64,000 nucleotides of DNA from Symbiodinium sp. CCMP2592 (Eukaryota > Sar > Dinophyceae > Suessiales > Symbiodiniaceae), in NCBI GenBank assembly GCA_905221615.1, contig CAJNDT010004868.1, positions 186,001-250,000 of the forward strand. The letters run 5' to 3'. Below are positions 54,769 to 64,000 of the stretch, one piece after another. The notes below the pieces were generated by a model. The model was not told where the DNA came from, made no database searches, and saw only the letters and a list, made by a program, of their open reading frames with translations. The position numbers and the translations under genes are program-made. Numbering within the stretch: position 1 is the stretch's first letter; every line of letters begins with the position of its first letter.

Positions 54769-57700
54769 GACCGTGCGAAGCGGCTCTTGCAGCAAGCAAA
54801 AGAGCAGGCCGAGGCTCTGGTTGCCAAGGCCGCAGCTGAAGCGGAGGCTCTCTTGGCCCGCGCTAAAGCTGAGAGCAACGTGGAAACCTCTCAGGAAGAG
54901 GGTCTAGACACTCAGGGCAACGCGGAAAGCTCTCAGGCACGGACTCTGCCGGAGCGTTCTCAGGCACGGACTCTGCCGGAGCAGCCTGACGGCCAAGGAG
55001 CTGCTCTGGTTGTGTACTCTGAGGGGGAAGAAGAAACTCTTCCAGAACAGGCCCGAACTCCGGCCGTGAAGAGGCGGCTCTCCTTCGACAGTCTCTCGAG
55101 CTCTGGCTCGAAACAAAAGTCTCTGAGAAGTTTCTGGGGCTCTGCAGAAGACCGAGCCGCTCGCTCTGCCGAGTCTGTTCCTGTGAAGGCGACTCTTCGG
55201 AACAGGCACTCTGAGGCTTACGAGCGACTGCGAGCTCTCGCTCGGGAGTACCAGGACGCTCTCTCTGACAGGGCTGAAGCTGTGGTGCAGAAGAGCTTCA
55301 ACAAAGGCGGTCGGCCTCTTGGCTCTGGCACAGCTCCCTCTTCCAGCAACAGGCGAGTACGTGGCCAGGTCTCTGCAAGAAGAGAGCTGACCGCCTACGA
55401 GAAGCTGCTCCTCTGCCAGGAGGCGGGCTCTCGCTCGCCCGAAGTCTCTGAGCAGAAGCACTGGAAGCAACTCTCGGAAAAGTACGGCCTCCCTGTGCAG
55501 ACTCTCAAGGAGTACTCTGGCAAGAAGGCCGTCTGGGAGGCTCTCGTGGAGAAGCACAAGCTCCACCCGAAGAGCAGAGCCTCTCGCAAGGCCAAGCGCT
55601 CTTGTCGCTACATGCGGCAAAAGGGCGGCGGTCGCAAGGCGGACTTTCCCGACCTCTTGCCCGCTCTGAAGCAGTGGCATGCGACTGAAAGGCAACACGG
55701 CCACTCTGTCTCCAAGCAGGACTTCTTTGCGGAGTACTTGACTCTCTTGGTGCAGAAAAGCCAGGCTCTGCTTCGAAAGGCCGAACTCTTGCCTCACGAA
55801 GACCCTGAGAAGCACTCTCTGCAGAAGCTGGCCAAGCTTGCTCTGGACAGGAAGCGCAAACTCTTGGCCTCAAAGAAGTACCGGCTCTCTTTGACGGACC
55901 GCCTGGTGACGGACTCTGGTGCGAAGTTCTTGGTGGCGGAGCAGGTGACGCACCTCTCTCCCACCGAGGAGAAGGTACGCTCTCAGCTGACCTTCCAGGC
56001 CTGTGATCGGGCCCTCTGGGCCATGACGTGTGCCTCTGAGGAGGCTCTGGCCTCTGAAAAGCTCGTGGCCGACCCTGCCTCTGTCCTGAACTCTCGCAAA
56101 GACTTTGTGCTCGGCATGAGCGACCAGGTGCCGCTCTGGGCCAAAGCTCAGCCGAAGAAGCTTCTCTTCAGCGAAGATGAGCTCTTGCAAGTTCATCCTG
56201 GCAGCGGAGACTCTCTTCGCCAGGAGCTTCAGGCTGCCCGAACAGCTCTGGAGGAAAGTCTGGGCGAAGACGGACCTCTCCAGGTCTTGGGAGACATGGA
56301 CGAGCAGCCTTCCGACTCTAAGCTCAAGCCCGGCTCTAAGGTCAAGCGAGCACACTCTGAGGCGGACAAGTTCCGCATCACCTATGAGGCCCGGCAGAAG
56401 ATCCACGGCCTCTGCGGTGATGGCACTCCCTCTGCTGAGGTGTCCGCTGGTCTCTTGGTGTTCCCGGGGAAGCACTGCCGCCTCTCGAACTTGGACTCTG
56501 AAGGCCGGTACATCTCCATGGAGCGGTACCGTGTGGGGAACTCTGAGGTTGTGCACCTCTCTGGCGAGAAATGCCGGTCTCTTCAGTGGGCTGTGAAACT
56601 GCGGGCTCTCTACCCGCAGGAGTTCTCTGAGATCGACATAATGCAGCAACCTGCCTCTAACATGGACGGTGTGCTCTTGAACTGGGTGGTGCAGCAGCAG
56701 GGCTCTGAAGAACCTTGCTCGCTCTACATCCGAGACTCTTTCGCGGCCATCTTCTCCTCTGAAGTCCAGCAGACTCAGCAGGTCGTGAACCAGGCCTCTG
56801 TCGAGATTCTCGGAAAGCTCACTCACTATCTCCAGGTGACGGACACCGACTTTGCTCGCTCTTTCAAGTCACTCTTCCGAGAAGCCTTGACCGAGCAACG
56901 GACCCTCTGGAGAGAGAAGAACAAGGGTCTCTTCCAGGCCGCTCTTACTTAGGACCTAATAATAAACTAAATGAAAACAATTGGAATCTCTCCCTTCGCT
57001 GGCAGGTGACTTACGAGCACATAGTCCTCTGCACCGTCGCTGCCCAACGTGCTCTGCAGAAGCGGCAGGCCGAGAAGGACTTCGTGCTCTCTGCCACCGT
57101 CCGCAACGGACTCTTGGTGTACCGCCCCTGCAACGGAGCTCTCGTGAAAATCTGCGACCAGGCCTGGGCCAAGGAGCTGTCTCTGGGAGTGGGAACAAAA
57201 CGAATCCCAGAGAGTTGGCTCTCCGACCGGTACAAGTGGCTCTCCAAAGACGGTGTTCCGCAGCCTCCGGACTTCAAGCTCTCTTCCAACATCAAGGCCG
57301 TCTCGGACTTGATCCAGTGGAGCTATGACTCTCCGGCTCCTGCGGAAGATGGCGCCGATGACTCTCTGGACGTCCCGGACAGCATCCAGGAGGAGCTTCT
57401 CTTGCCGCTGAACAACAGCCTCTTCCTCAGGCTGTCCCCGGCTCTCCGTCGGAAACATCTGCGGCTGGAGGCCACCTCTGCAGACTACAAAGCTCTTCTG
57501 GAGAAGACGAAAGAGAAGGCTGCGGAGCGCCAGAACAGGGCTCTGGTCAGGAGGGTTCTGCGATCCAAGCTTCTCTCTGCTCTCGGTAAGAAGCTGAAGG
57601 AACGCAGCAAGAAAGAGGTCCTCTCCGGCATCGTGCCTCGAGCAACCACCTCTAAGGCGAAGAAGGTGGCCGCCTCTACCGTCAAGGACTCGGAGAAGGC

Positions 57701-59214
57701 CTCTGCCAAGGCCTCTGCCAAGAAGGTGCCGAAGCTCTCCGCGGTGACGAAGCCCTCTGTGACGACGAAGCCCAGCCTCAAGCTGAAAGCCTCTGCCGCG
57801 AAGAAAAGAAGAAGAAGCACTCTAAGAAGAAAGCAGCGGAGGCTCTCGCCGACAAGATGGTCGCAAAAGCCAAGAACGGCGAGGAGACCTCTGGCGAGGT
57901 GGATGCAAGCTCTTGGCCGCTGCCTCTGAACACCACGGTGCGAGTGGTCTCTGAAGAGGCTGGGGCGCTCTTCTTCGGCAGAGAAGGGGACGTGAAGGGC
58001 TTCTCTGACGGCAAGCTGCACCTCTTTTCTGCCTACGGGAGCTTCTCTGTCCCTGCCTCTCTCGTGCAGGCAAAGAACTCTGGCTGGGCCTCTCCAAGGC
58101 ACTGGAAGGGCTTCAACTCTATGACCCGCGAGACTCTACGATCCATTCTGAGAGTTAGCGGTGCTCTTCAGATGCCTCTAGAAGAGAGGTCTTTCGACCA
58201 CGTCCTCCTCAAGGTCCCGACCTCTTTCAGTGTTCTCTTGGAAGAACAGCACTTGCTCTGGGGCTGGGAGCTGCTCTCCTGGACGTGGCCTCTCGAGACG
58301 AAGGAGTTCGCTCTTCTCGAGCCCGCTCTGCTCTACCAGCTCGAGGTTGTGAGTGCAGGCTCTGACTGGCCGCACAAGGCTCTCGAGCAAGTCTTGGCTG
58401 GAAAGTGCCGCCTGCTCTGCCCCATCTGGTCTCTGGGCCCCAACCACTGGACGCTCTTGGAAGGGGAGAGGGCCTCTCCAGATGAGCCCTGGTCTCTCAC
58501 TTACAGAGACTCTTTGCACCCACCCTCTGAGAATGCTTTGAAGCAGGCCAGGACTGTGGCTGCTCTGCTGGGGGTGCTCGACCCTGCTCTCCCGCCTGTG
58601 AACAACACTTTTCAAGCTTCGTCCGAGTGCGGGTGGTTCGTGCTCTCTTGGATGGAATCGATCGTTGCAAGCCTCTCCGAGGGACCTGCCTCTCGAATGT
58701 GGCCGGCTGAGCTCTGCAAGGTCTGGCAGAAGCAGCGGCTTCTGCCTCTTGAGAAAGCTCTGCAGAAGGAGACTCTGCTGGGGTGGGGAGGGTTCTCTGT
58801 GATAGTTAGGGTTTAAAGCTCTGCTGCCAGGAGAGCGACAAGCTCTCCGAGGAAAGCAAGGCCTCTCAGCAGAAGGCTCTGAAGCTCTCCAAAGCGCTGG
58901 AGGCCTCTCAGGCCAAGGCTGCCAAGGCTCTCGCAGCCTCTGCGAAGCTCAAGGCCTCTGCAAAGGCTGCAGCGAAAAAGACTCTCGAAGAGAACAACAG
59001 CCTCTTCCGGTGGAGCGATCTCTCCAAGGAAGCTGTCTCTGAGATCCGGCACCTCTACCTCTTCGGCCTGCAGAGGTGCTCTCGCTGCCGCTGGCAGGGG
59101 GGCTGCCTCTCTTGTGATCATGATTTTCTCTTCAAGTATCTCATGCGCAAAGAGGCTCTCAAGCGGAGCAAGGTGCCTCTCTTGACAGGACCAGGGAGCT
59201 CTTCAAAGCTGTAA
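54769..59214 (+). CDS. CTCT-domain gene 3: transposase-like protein continued into Ulp1/C48 cysteine protease with CxxC tail
   Basis: Exon 1 54769-56937: charged coiled-coil N-terminus, Ser-rich linker, then a CENP-B/pogo-like helix-turn-helix stretch (LTAYEKLLLCQEAG ... KGGGRKADFPDLLPALKQWH; about 55385-55740) and a possible DDE core with acidic positions in LGMSDQVPLWAK, CGDGTP and TDTDFARSF. Intron 56938-57005 (68 nt, GC-AG, phase 0). Exon 2 from 57006 finishes that domain (RNGLLVYRPCNGALVKI) and has a Lys/Ala/Ser linker. Near 57797-57830 the frame changes by one base in an A/G run. Then a C48 protease: His in NHWTLL (58442-58459), Asp in YRDSL, Gln and Cys in FQASSECGWF (Cys at 58628-58630). 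Intron about 58799-58830. Last exon 58831-59214: coiled coil and CSRCRWQGGCLSC. Such proteases often travel with DNA transposons. A separate upstream exon is required, as no ATG precedes. Confidence 0.7.
56938..57005 (+). other. 68-nt GC-AG intron of gene 3
   Basis: Exon ends CTCTTCCAG and the intron runs from GCCGCTCTTACTTAGG to CTTCGCTGGCAG, then GTGACTTACGAG. Both sides are phase 0. Without splicing, exon 1 would stop at TAG 56950-56952 and no ATG would start the next frame. Confidence 0.8.
58799..58830 (+). other. Possible 32-nt intron of gene 3
   Basis: GTGATAGTTAGGGTTTAAAG ... CTGCTGCCAG would join TCT to GAG in phase and bypass the stops at 58807 (frame 1) and 58814 (frame 2). It contains a telomere heptad like other introns here. 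It is very short, so a different donor a few bases away or a real disruption is possible. Confidence 0.5.
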
Positions 59215-59340
59215 ACCCTTAAGTCTGGCTGGCTGGCTATCTCTCTGTCCTTTATCTTGCCTGTTTCTGTCTCTGCTCTTCCAGGGCGTCAGTTTGTAGT
59301 AGGAGTGCTTCTCTACTTAAACCTTAAAAATTTTAGGACG

Positions 59341-59465
59341 GGACGGGTTTTAGGACTATTGAGGGGTCTTTATTATTGTGTGCGGGCCGAGTTTAGCTCT
59401 ATTGAGGGGACCTTTTATTATTGTGTGCCGGGCCGAGTTTAGCTCTATTGAGGGGACCTTTAAAA
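59341..59465 (+). repeat. Short tandem repeat, about 45-bp unit, after gene 3
   Basis: CTATTGAGGGG(A/T)C(C/T)TTT occurs at about 59356, 59399 and 59444, separated by TATTATTGTGTGCGGGCCGA and AGTTTAGCT. The 18-bp core CTATTGAGGGGACCTTTT is identical to a segment of the 268-bp unit on the other side of gene 3, in the same orientation. Confidence 0.9.
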
Positions 59466-59469
59466 ATCA

Positions 59470-60170
59470 CGAGCTCACATTAGGGGGAGGCAGAATATAC
59501 AGGGGCCTAAATAATTACCTATACAATTTTGGGGGCTCCTGCTTATAATTATAGTATAACGGGCACCAGAACCCTATTCTAAGTATGAAGGCCCCTACAT
59601 CATTATGAAACAGACGGAGACGAAGTGCTTGGATTGTTCTTGTCTGAAGAACCTCAAGGTGGGTTAAGATCTGCGTTCGAGTCAGATCATGCTGCTGCTG
59701 GGTTTCAGGTTCTTAGGGTCTAGAGTTCGCAGCTCTAGGATTTTAGGTACTAGGGCTTTGTTTCTTTGCTCATGCGCTTCGTTGCTGCAGTTTTCTGTCT
59801 CAATACTCTGATAGCTCAGGAGCACCAAGATCGTCTGAAGTCGAGCCCTAAGACGTTCCGAATTGGACGCAGCCGAAGTCTTCCTGAAGCCCAGTGTGAT
59901 TCGGGGCTTATTGGATGCTTGTTGGATATAGGGTTCATACATACTGTTATACACTTTTTGCGATTGACAATGAACTCCTGAACCACCCTGGAGCCCAGGC
60001 GACACGAGATGATTGACGATGGCTTGTCTGCTGTTCAGGAGACGTCCGAGTAGCACCATTATTGTTGTATCACCAACAACCAGACCCTAGTATGGCGTAT
60101 CCCAAGCCCCTACAAGTGCCCTAAAGTCCAAAAGTCATAGTCTTTTCTCTTACGACTTCTATCTATATAA
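59470..60170. other. Unassigned sequence
   Basis: The CTCT enrichment ends here. No exon with convincing phase was found, apart from a short stretch near 59990-60053. Words such as AAGTATGAAGGCC are repeated at 59583 and about 60937. Confidence 0.5.
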
Positions 60171-60178
60171 CCCGACAG

Positions 60179-62635
60179 GACGAGCAGCGTCGCGAGGCCG
60201 TGATGGACCAGCGAGGGCCCAAGGAATCAAGGGTGTCGGGGTTCAGGGTTGTCGAATTTTCGGCTTAGGTCTAGGGTTTGCCGTTCACCTAACCCATAAA
60301 CCCAAAAATGCGAACCCTTAAACCTGACCGGGCAAGAACGTCCAGGGAGAAGGGCATAGATGAAGGGAAGAGGACAAAGCAGAGACAGATGCTGTGCAGA
60401 GACCGCCCCCCCGCCGCCCCCCCCCCCCAGCCCGCTTCGAGGGTTTAGGGTTTAAGGTATGCATGTATGTAGATAGGACTCCTGAGCCCCAAAGCGGCGG
60501 TTTAGAACAGGCACTTCTTGGTTTTTCTATATCAAAGCTGCAGATCACCCAAGAATGTTCGTGGTCGTTTTACCACTACTGTGCTGTCCGATGACATGGG
60601 GGATGTACCACATCTTCTTCCAGCTGCTTGGGGGTTTCTGGATGCTATTGGGCCTGCTCGTCATGGCATTCGGACCAATGGTGTGACTCGCAAAATCCTA
60701 AGCCTCAGCCGTGAGCTTTATGCCTATGCCTCTCCCACTAAAGGGGCTTGAACATATCATGTTCCTGGCTCAGAATGATACTGAGACGGTTCAGGCTGTC
60801 GGTACGGTCGAAAAGTAGAACTATCGCGGCCTGAACCTTGTATATAGACAGTATACTCCCAATCCGGATTGTAATCATTCAAGCCTCGAAACCTCTAGTA
60901 ACCCTGGTAGACTGATAGAGCCCTTAAAGGAGGAACCTTGCTCCAAGTATGAAGGCCTCTGTAGTAGTGCCTTCTCGTAAGAATCGAAGTCCAGGTTTCA
61001 GGAGCAGGAGAAGCGCCTGGCTGTGGCAAAATGCAGGCCCCGACTAGGGATTTGGGTTTCGAGGCGATGGTCTGACAGTGGTTAGAGCTTCGGGTTCAGG
61101 TTCAGGGTTTACGGCTTTGGGTTTAGGGTCAGAGCTTGTTGGAAGGGGTTAGGGTTCGGGGCTTTGTGTACTTGCAGGGGCCTCAACAAGTCGCAATGCG
61201 GGTTTCACTAGCTTGAAATTCAGCGAAACATGCCGCATGCCCCAGAAGGTTCGTCGAGTTCTATTCAACCCGAAGCCCTGCAACCTAAAACCGAAATTTT
61301 GTGCAACCAAGCCTAAAAGATCTTCTTGCAATCCTACAATCCTTTGCAATTCTGAGAAACCCGAAAAACTTATGACAAACTCCCGAAGATTTGTGGGAGG
61401 CATTGGTCGACAGCCGACCTTACATCCATGGCGGTTCTCGGTGCAGCCGCGACCTTTGCGACCAGGAATACTCGGTAGTCACGGAGATGTTAAACAACAG
61501 TGATCGCCCGCGGGCACTGCAACATGGGACTGCTGAGACTGATTGTCAACATCATCAGAATTTGCAGGTTCCTTTACATGAGGACTTTCCCGTCAGGCAA
61601 CTTGCATTAAATACATCAGTGAGCTCTGAAAAGCGGTGTCAAAGGCAAGACCGCCTTAGCAAGGGTACTGACCCACCAAAGTGATATGTACCCTTTAACT
61701 TTCCGGAAGCGCCCAGGGTGCCTTCGGCACAGTGTTCCTCGTGAGTTTGAAGGACTCCCCATCGCCTCAGTGAGCCAGGGAATGCGGCAGGAGAGTGCTT
61801 AAGGTGTTCGAGGTTAGAGTTTTGAGGGTCAGAGTTCCTCTGGGGTTCACGGTTTAAGGTTTAACCAAGCTAAGAGGCCCTTTCTCAGGCTGCTGCTTGT
61901 TGAAAGGTTTCCTTCCGTGCAGTCAGCTTGGTGCGATTGTTAGGAAGTGAAGGGTTCAGGGTTTTCAGGGTTGAGGGTTGAAAGGTGAATGGTAATGCGT
62001 CAGCAAGTGGCGCCGGTATCTGGTTTGTTCAACTCTCTGAACAGGTACTTCGCTCTGAAGCAGATGACAAAGCAGAGGCGCAGACACAGACTTCGCAACA
62101 TTTCGATAGCTTAAGGCTTCGGAGTGGCTCTGTTCCGAAGACTCATTTGCAGCTTTGCGGCCGTACCCTCATTCCTACGGGGTTGAGGGATTCTGCAGAC
62201 TCAATGCTGTCGTCTCTGTGCAGGCATGCGAAGAAGAATATCAAGAAGGGCGTGTACAACGAGCCCATAGCTCGGATTCTCTTGCTTAAGTTCGACAGCA
62301 TAAAGACTGTACAGCGATAGTTGTCGGTTGTACGTAGGCATCAGCGCGAGAAGCTGGCCAGCAAAGTGTAGATCTGCATTCAAGATACATAGTGATGTGT
62401 TATGACTGACGCTACCAACACAAAACCGTTGGCTAACTGACCAGCCAGCTAACAATCGTAAGCTTTGCACTTTCCTGAGCGAAAGCCAAGAGGCATTTGT
62501 TGTTCAAGCAGTGTTTTAGCCACCAAGCTTTGTCGCTAGTCAGTTGATGCACAACTGACTGGCCCGTCAAGCTGTTCGTGAAATGCTTGGACAGGCACAA
62601 GAATCGCTTGTTTGATTCAGGTTAGTTGGTTGCCT

Positions 62636-62666
<31 letters not shown>

Positions 62667-63514
62667 GCACTCATGCACTGACTCACTGACTCACTGAACT
62701 GAAAGAACGCGACTGCATGAACGACTGCCCGCAGCAGGCAGGCAGGTAGGCAGGCAGTAAATTCGTCATCCACTCAGGTTGCTTTACGACCTATGCTAGC
62801 CGTAGCATGGCTATCCAGCTAGAGTACGCTGCTTCAGACAAGGACAAGGAAGAACAAGCCACTTTGGCCAGTCGCGCGACGGGTCTATGGGTCTGCGAGC
62901 AAACCACCAACCAGACAAATGGCTGCAAGTGGAGCAGTACATCTCCCTCACCTCTTCAGTCAGACTTCACGTTCCCTATACAATCATGCTGATGATGTTG
63001 GTGCGGCAGCACATTCTGCCGTGCAGGCGAGACGTTCTGGCACAGGCTCGGAACAGGCGTGCTGCTTCGTCTCCGTATGTATGTTTTCTTTGCGCCGGAA
63101 GCTGCAACAGCAGGCGTACTTCAGAAATCCAACACCTAGCCGAGCTGCAGCGAACTTGTGGATGAGTATCTTTCAGGCTACAGGCAACGGGGATCTCTGC
63201 TTCTTTCACGGGTCAGGAGGATGCTGTGTCGCTCTTACGACGCCAAAACGACCTGATTTCGAGAAGCCAGATGTGCTCTCTCGATACCTCATCCTGCCGT
63301 GGGCATCGTTTCTCCAGCCTGGGCTCCCGAGAAGCTCGTAGAAGCGCTGGCAACGCTTGATGGCAGGTGGTTCGTGGAGCTCTTCGCCACTTTCCAGGAC
63401 TCAACAACTCTTCTCTGGCTGGGTTGTCTTGAGAGTCGAAACCGACACCGCTAACCCGGAAAACTTACAGCTGCAGGACACCAACCACATCTACATGCTG
63501 ATGGAGTGCCTCTG
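60179..63514 (+). CDS. AGC-type protein kinase (PKA/PKG-like), micro-exons, continues beyond window
   Basis: Kinase exons: 61717-61740 (24 nt, GAFGTVFL, the glycine loop), 62045-62077 (YFALKQMTKQ, with the beta-3 lysine), 62224-62263 (KKNIKKGVYNE, helix C with its Glu), 63332-63397 (KLVEALATLDGRWFVELFAT), 63477-63514 (DTNHIYMLMECL, the hinge). Exons 62045 and 62224 join in phase 2; 63332 and 63477 join in phase 0. Likely upstream exons: 60179-60232 (DEQRREAVMDQRGPKESR) and 61002-61025 (EQEKRLAV). An exon between 61740 and 62045 is missing. Introns start with GC (62078, 63515), GA (63398) or GT (60233, 61741). The boundary between 62263 and 63332 repeats GAG on both sides and is ambiguous. The catalytic loop and activation segment would lie beyond 64000. 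FALKxM and FVVxLFATFQD-like motifs are typical of cyclic-nucleotide-dependent kinases; no cNMP-binding domain was seen. Confidence 0.75.
62630..62705. repeat. (CTGA)n tetranucleotide tract
   Basis: ACTGACTGACTGACTGACTG with CACT variants, in a kinase intron. Confidence 0.9.
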
Positions 63515-63544
63515 GCAAGCTTTGACAGAGCCGAAACACCTCTA

Positions 63545-64000
63545 GCCCCAAACCCGAAACGGACCCACATACCAAAACCATCATCTACAACCCAATCCTA
63601 AACCCTAAACCCACAGTCGTACTGGGTGCTGAACCCAGGGCTCGAGACAGGTGACTGCCATGTGCTGTCGGACATTCTTATAGGCTCAAGGGTTGTGCGT
63701 GCAAGTGTCTGACTGTCGCTGCAGGTACCGCTAGCCCTGCAAGAAGAACCATAATTCATACTTATAGCTGTTGCTGTCACATTGCTATACAGACTCATGT
63801 GTATTGACACTCTTCAGGACTGTGGGTTCTAGGCTCTAGACCCGACAACGTCATCATGTCGCCTGGAGAGCTCACTACAATCCCAAAATGCGGCAACTAA
63901 AGCCCGAAACAGCGAAATGCCTATATGCCCCAAACCCAGTAGCCAAACAGCCGGAGCCCTAAACGCTAAATGCCCTAAAGACTCGAGCCTGGCAGATTTC
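63545..64000. other. Kinase intron or intergenic sequence to window end
   Basis: Contains CCCAAACCCGAAAC, CCTAAACCCTAAACCC (about 63597-63613) and similar telomere-like words. No further kinase exon was recognised before the window end. Confidence 0.5.

Larger units (their letters stand above)
48925..59310 (+). other. Strand-specific CTCT-enriched domain spanning at least three genes
   Basis: From about 48.93 to 59.31 kb the tetranucleotide CTCT occurs at roughly 2-4 per 60 bases on the + strand (for example four times in 56041-56100 and three in 57661-57720) while AGAG is rare. It is found in exons, introns and spacers. Outside the domain, in the LINE or the POP4 gene, most 60-base lines hold none or one. 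In exons it is reached by synonymous choice: Ala and Thr before Leu are nearly always GCT and ACT, codons before Ser end in C with Ser as TCT, and Leu-Leu is CTC TTG. Function unknown. Confidence 0.85.

Noticed and set aside
55870-56826. 318-codon frame on the minus strand opposite gene 3 (and 54904-55815, 57485-58102)
   Set aside because: Leu/Arg/Glu-rich readings are the complement of CTCT-biased exons (AGAG gives Arg/Glu, and few stops arise). The + strand has splice logic and family motifs; these are shadows.
1-64000. Dinoflagellate spliced-leader gene or relic, tRNA, rRNA
   Set aside because: No word close to the spliced-leader core (CCGTAGCCATTTTGGCTCAAG) or tRNA/rRNA hallmark was noticed by eye; a covariance-model search was not possible.

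Overview
The window looks like nuclear DNA of a dinoflagellate, probably a Symbiodiniaceae/Suessiales-type genome. The reasons are: every gene I can support is on the + strand; exons are very short (many 20-80 nt); many introns begin with GC or GA instead of GT and end in AG followed by G; TTTAGGG-type telomere heptads are scattered everywhere; triplet microsatellites are abundant; and there is a very large non-LTR retrotransposon. No spliced-leader, rRNA or tRNA gene was recognised. All exon calls were made by eye from reading frame, splice sites and family resemblance; none was checked by alignment.

Layout. 1-2.0 kb: microsatellites and unassigned sequence. 2.04-2.97 kb: telomere-like satellite with a 100-bp higher-order period. 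2.97-12.93 kb: one almost complete 10-kb LINE inserted in that satellite, with a 12-bp target duplication, ORF1 (zinc ribbon, coiled coil) and a frameshifted ORF2 (long N-terminal region, RNase H, APE endonuclease, reverse transcriptase, zinc fingers). 13-30 kb: intron/intergenic sequence with microsatellites, inverted repeats and isolated exon-like islands of unknown genes. 30.6-37.3 kb: a multi-exon gene for a KDEL-receptor (ERD2)-like membrane protein. 39.4-43.1 kb: a nearly complete POP4/RPP29 gene (RNase P/MRP subunit) in about ten small exons. 43.6-48.7 kb: exon islands of unidentified genes and a pair of MITE-like elements in introns. 48.9-59.3 kb: a compositionally exceptional domain in which the tetranucleotide CTCT is repeated every few tens of bases on the + strand, in exons and introns alike, across at least three genes. 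The third encodes a transposase-like protein continued into a Ulp1/C48-type cysteine protease and a CxxC tail. It is preceded by a 268-bp tandem array and followed by short repeats sharing an 18-bp motif with that array. 60.2-63.5 kb: micro-exons of an AGC-type protein kinase that runs past the window end.

The most unusual signals are the strand-specific CTCT domain (it appears to dictate synonymous codon choice), the transposase-protease gene with its flanking repeats, the RNase H-endonuclease-RT domain order in the LINE, and the tendency of telomere heptads and hairpin elements to sit at intron ends. The KDEL-receptor-like gene, POP4 and the kinase are ordinary cellular genes (secretory retrieval, tRNA/rRNA processing, signalling) and show no sign of functional linkage beyond sharing a strand.
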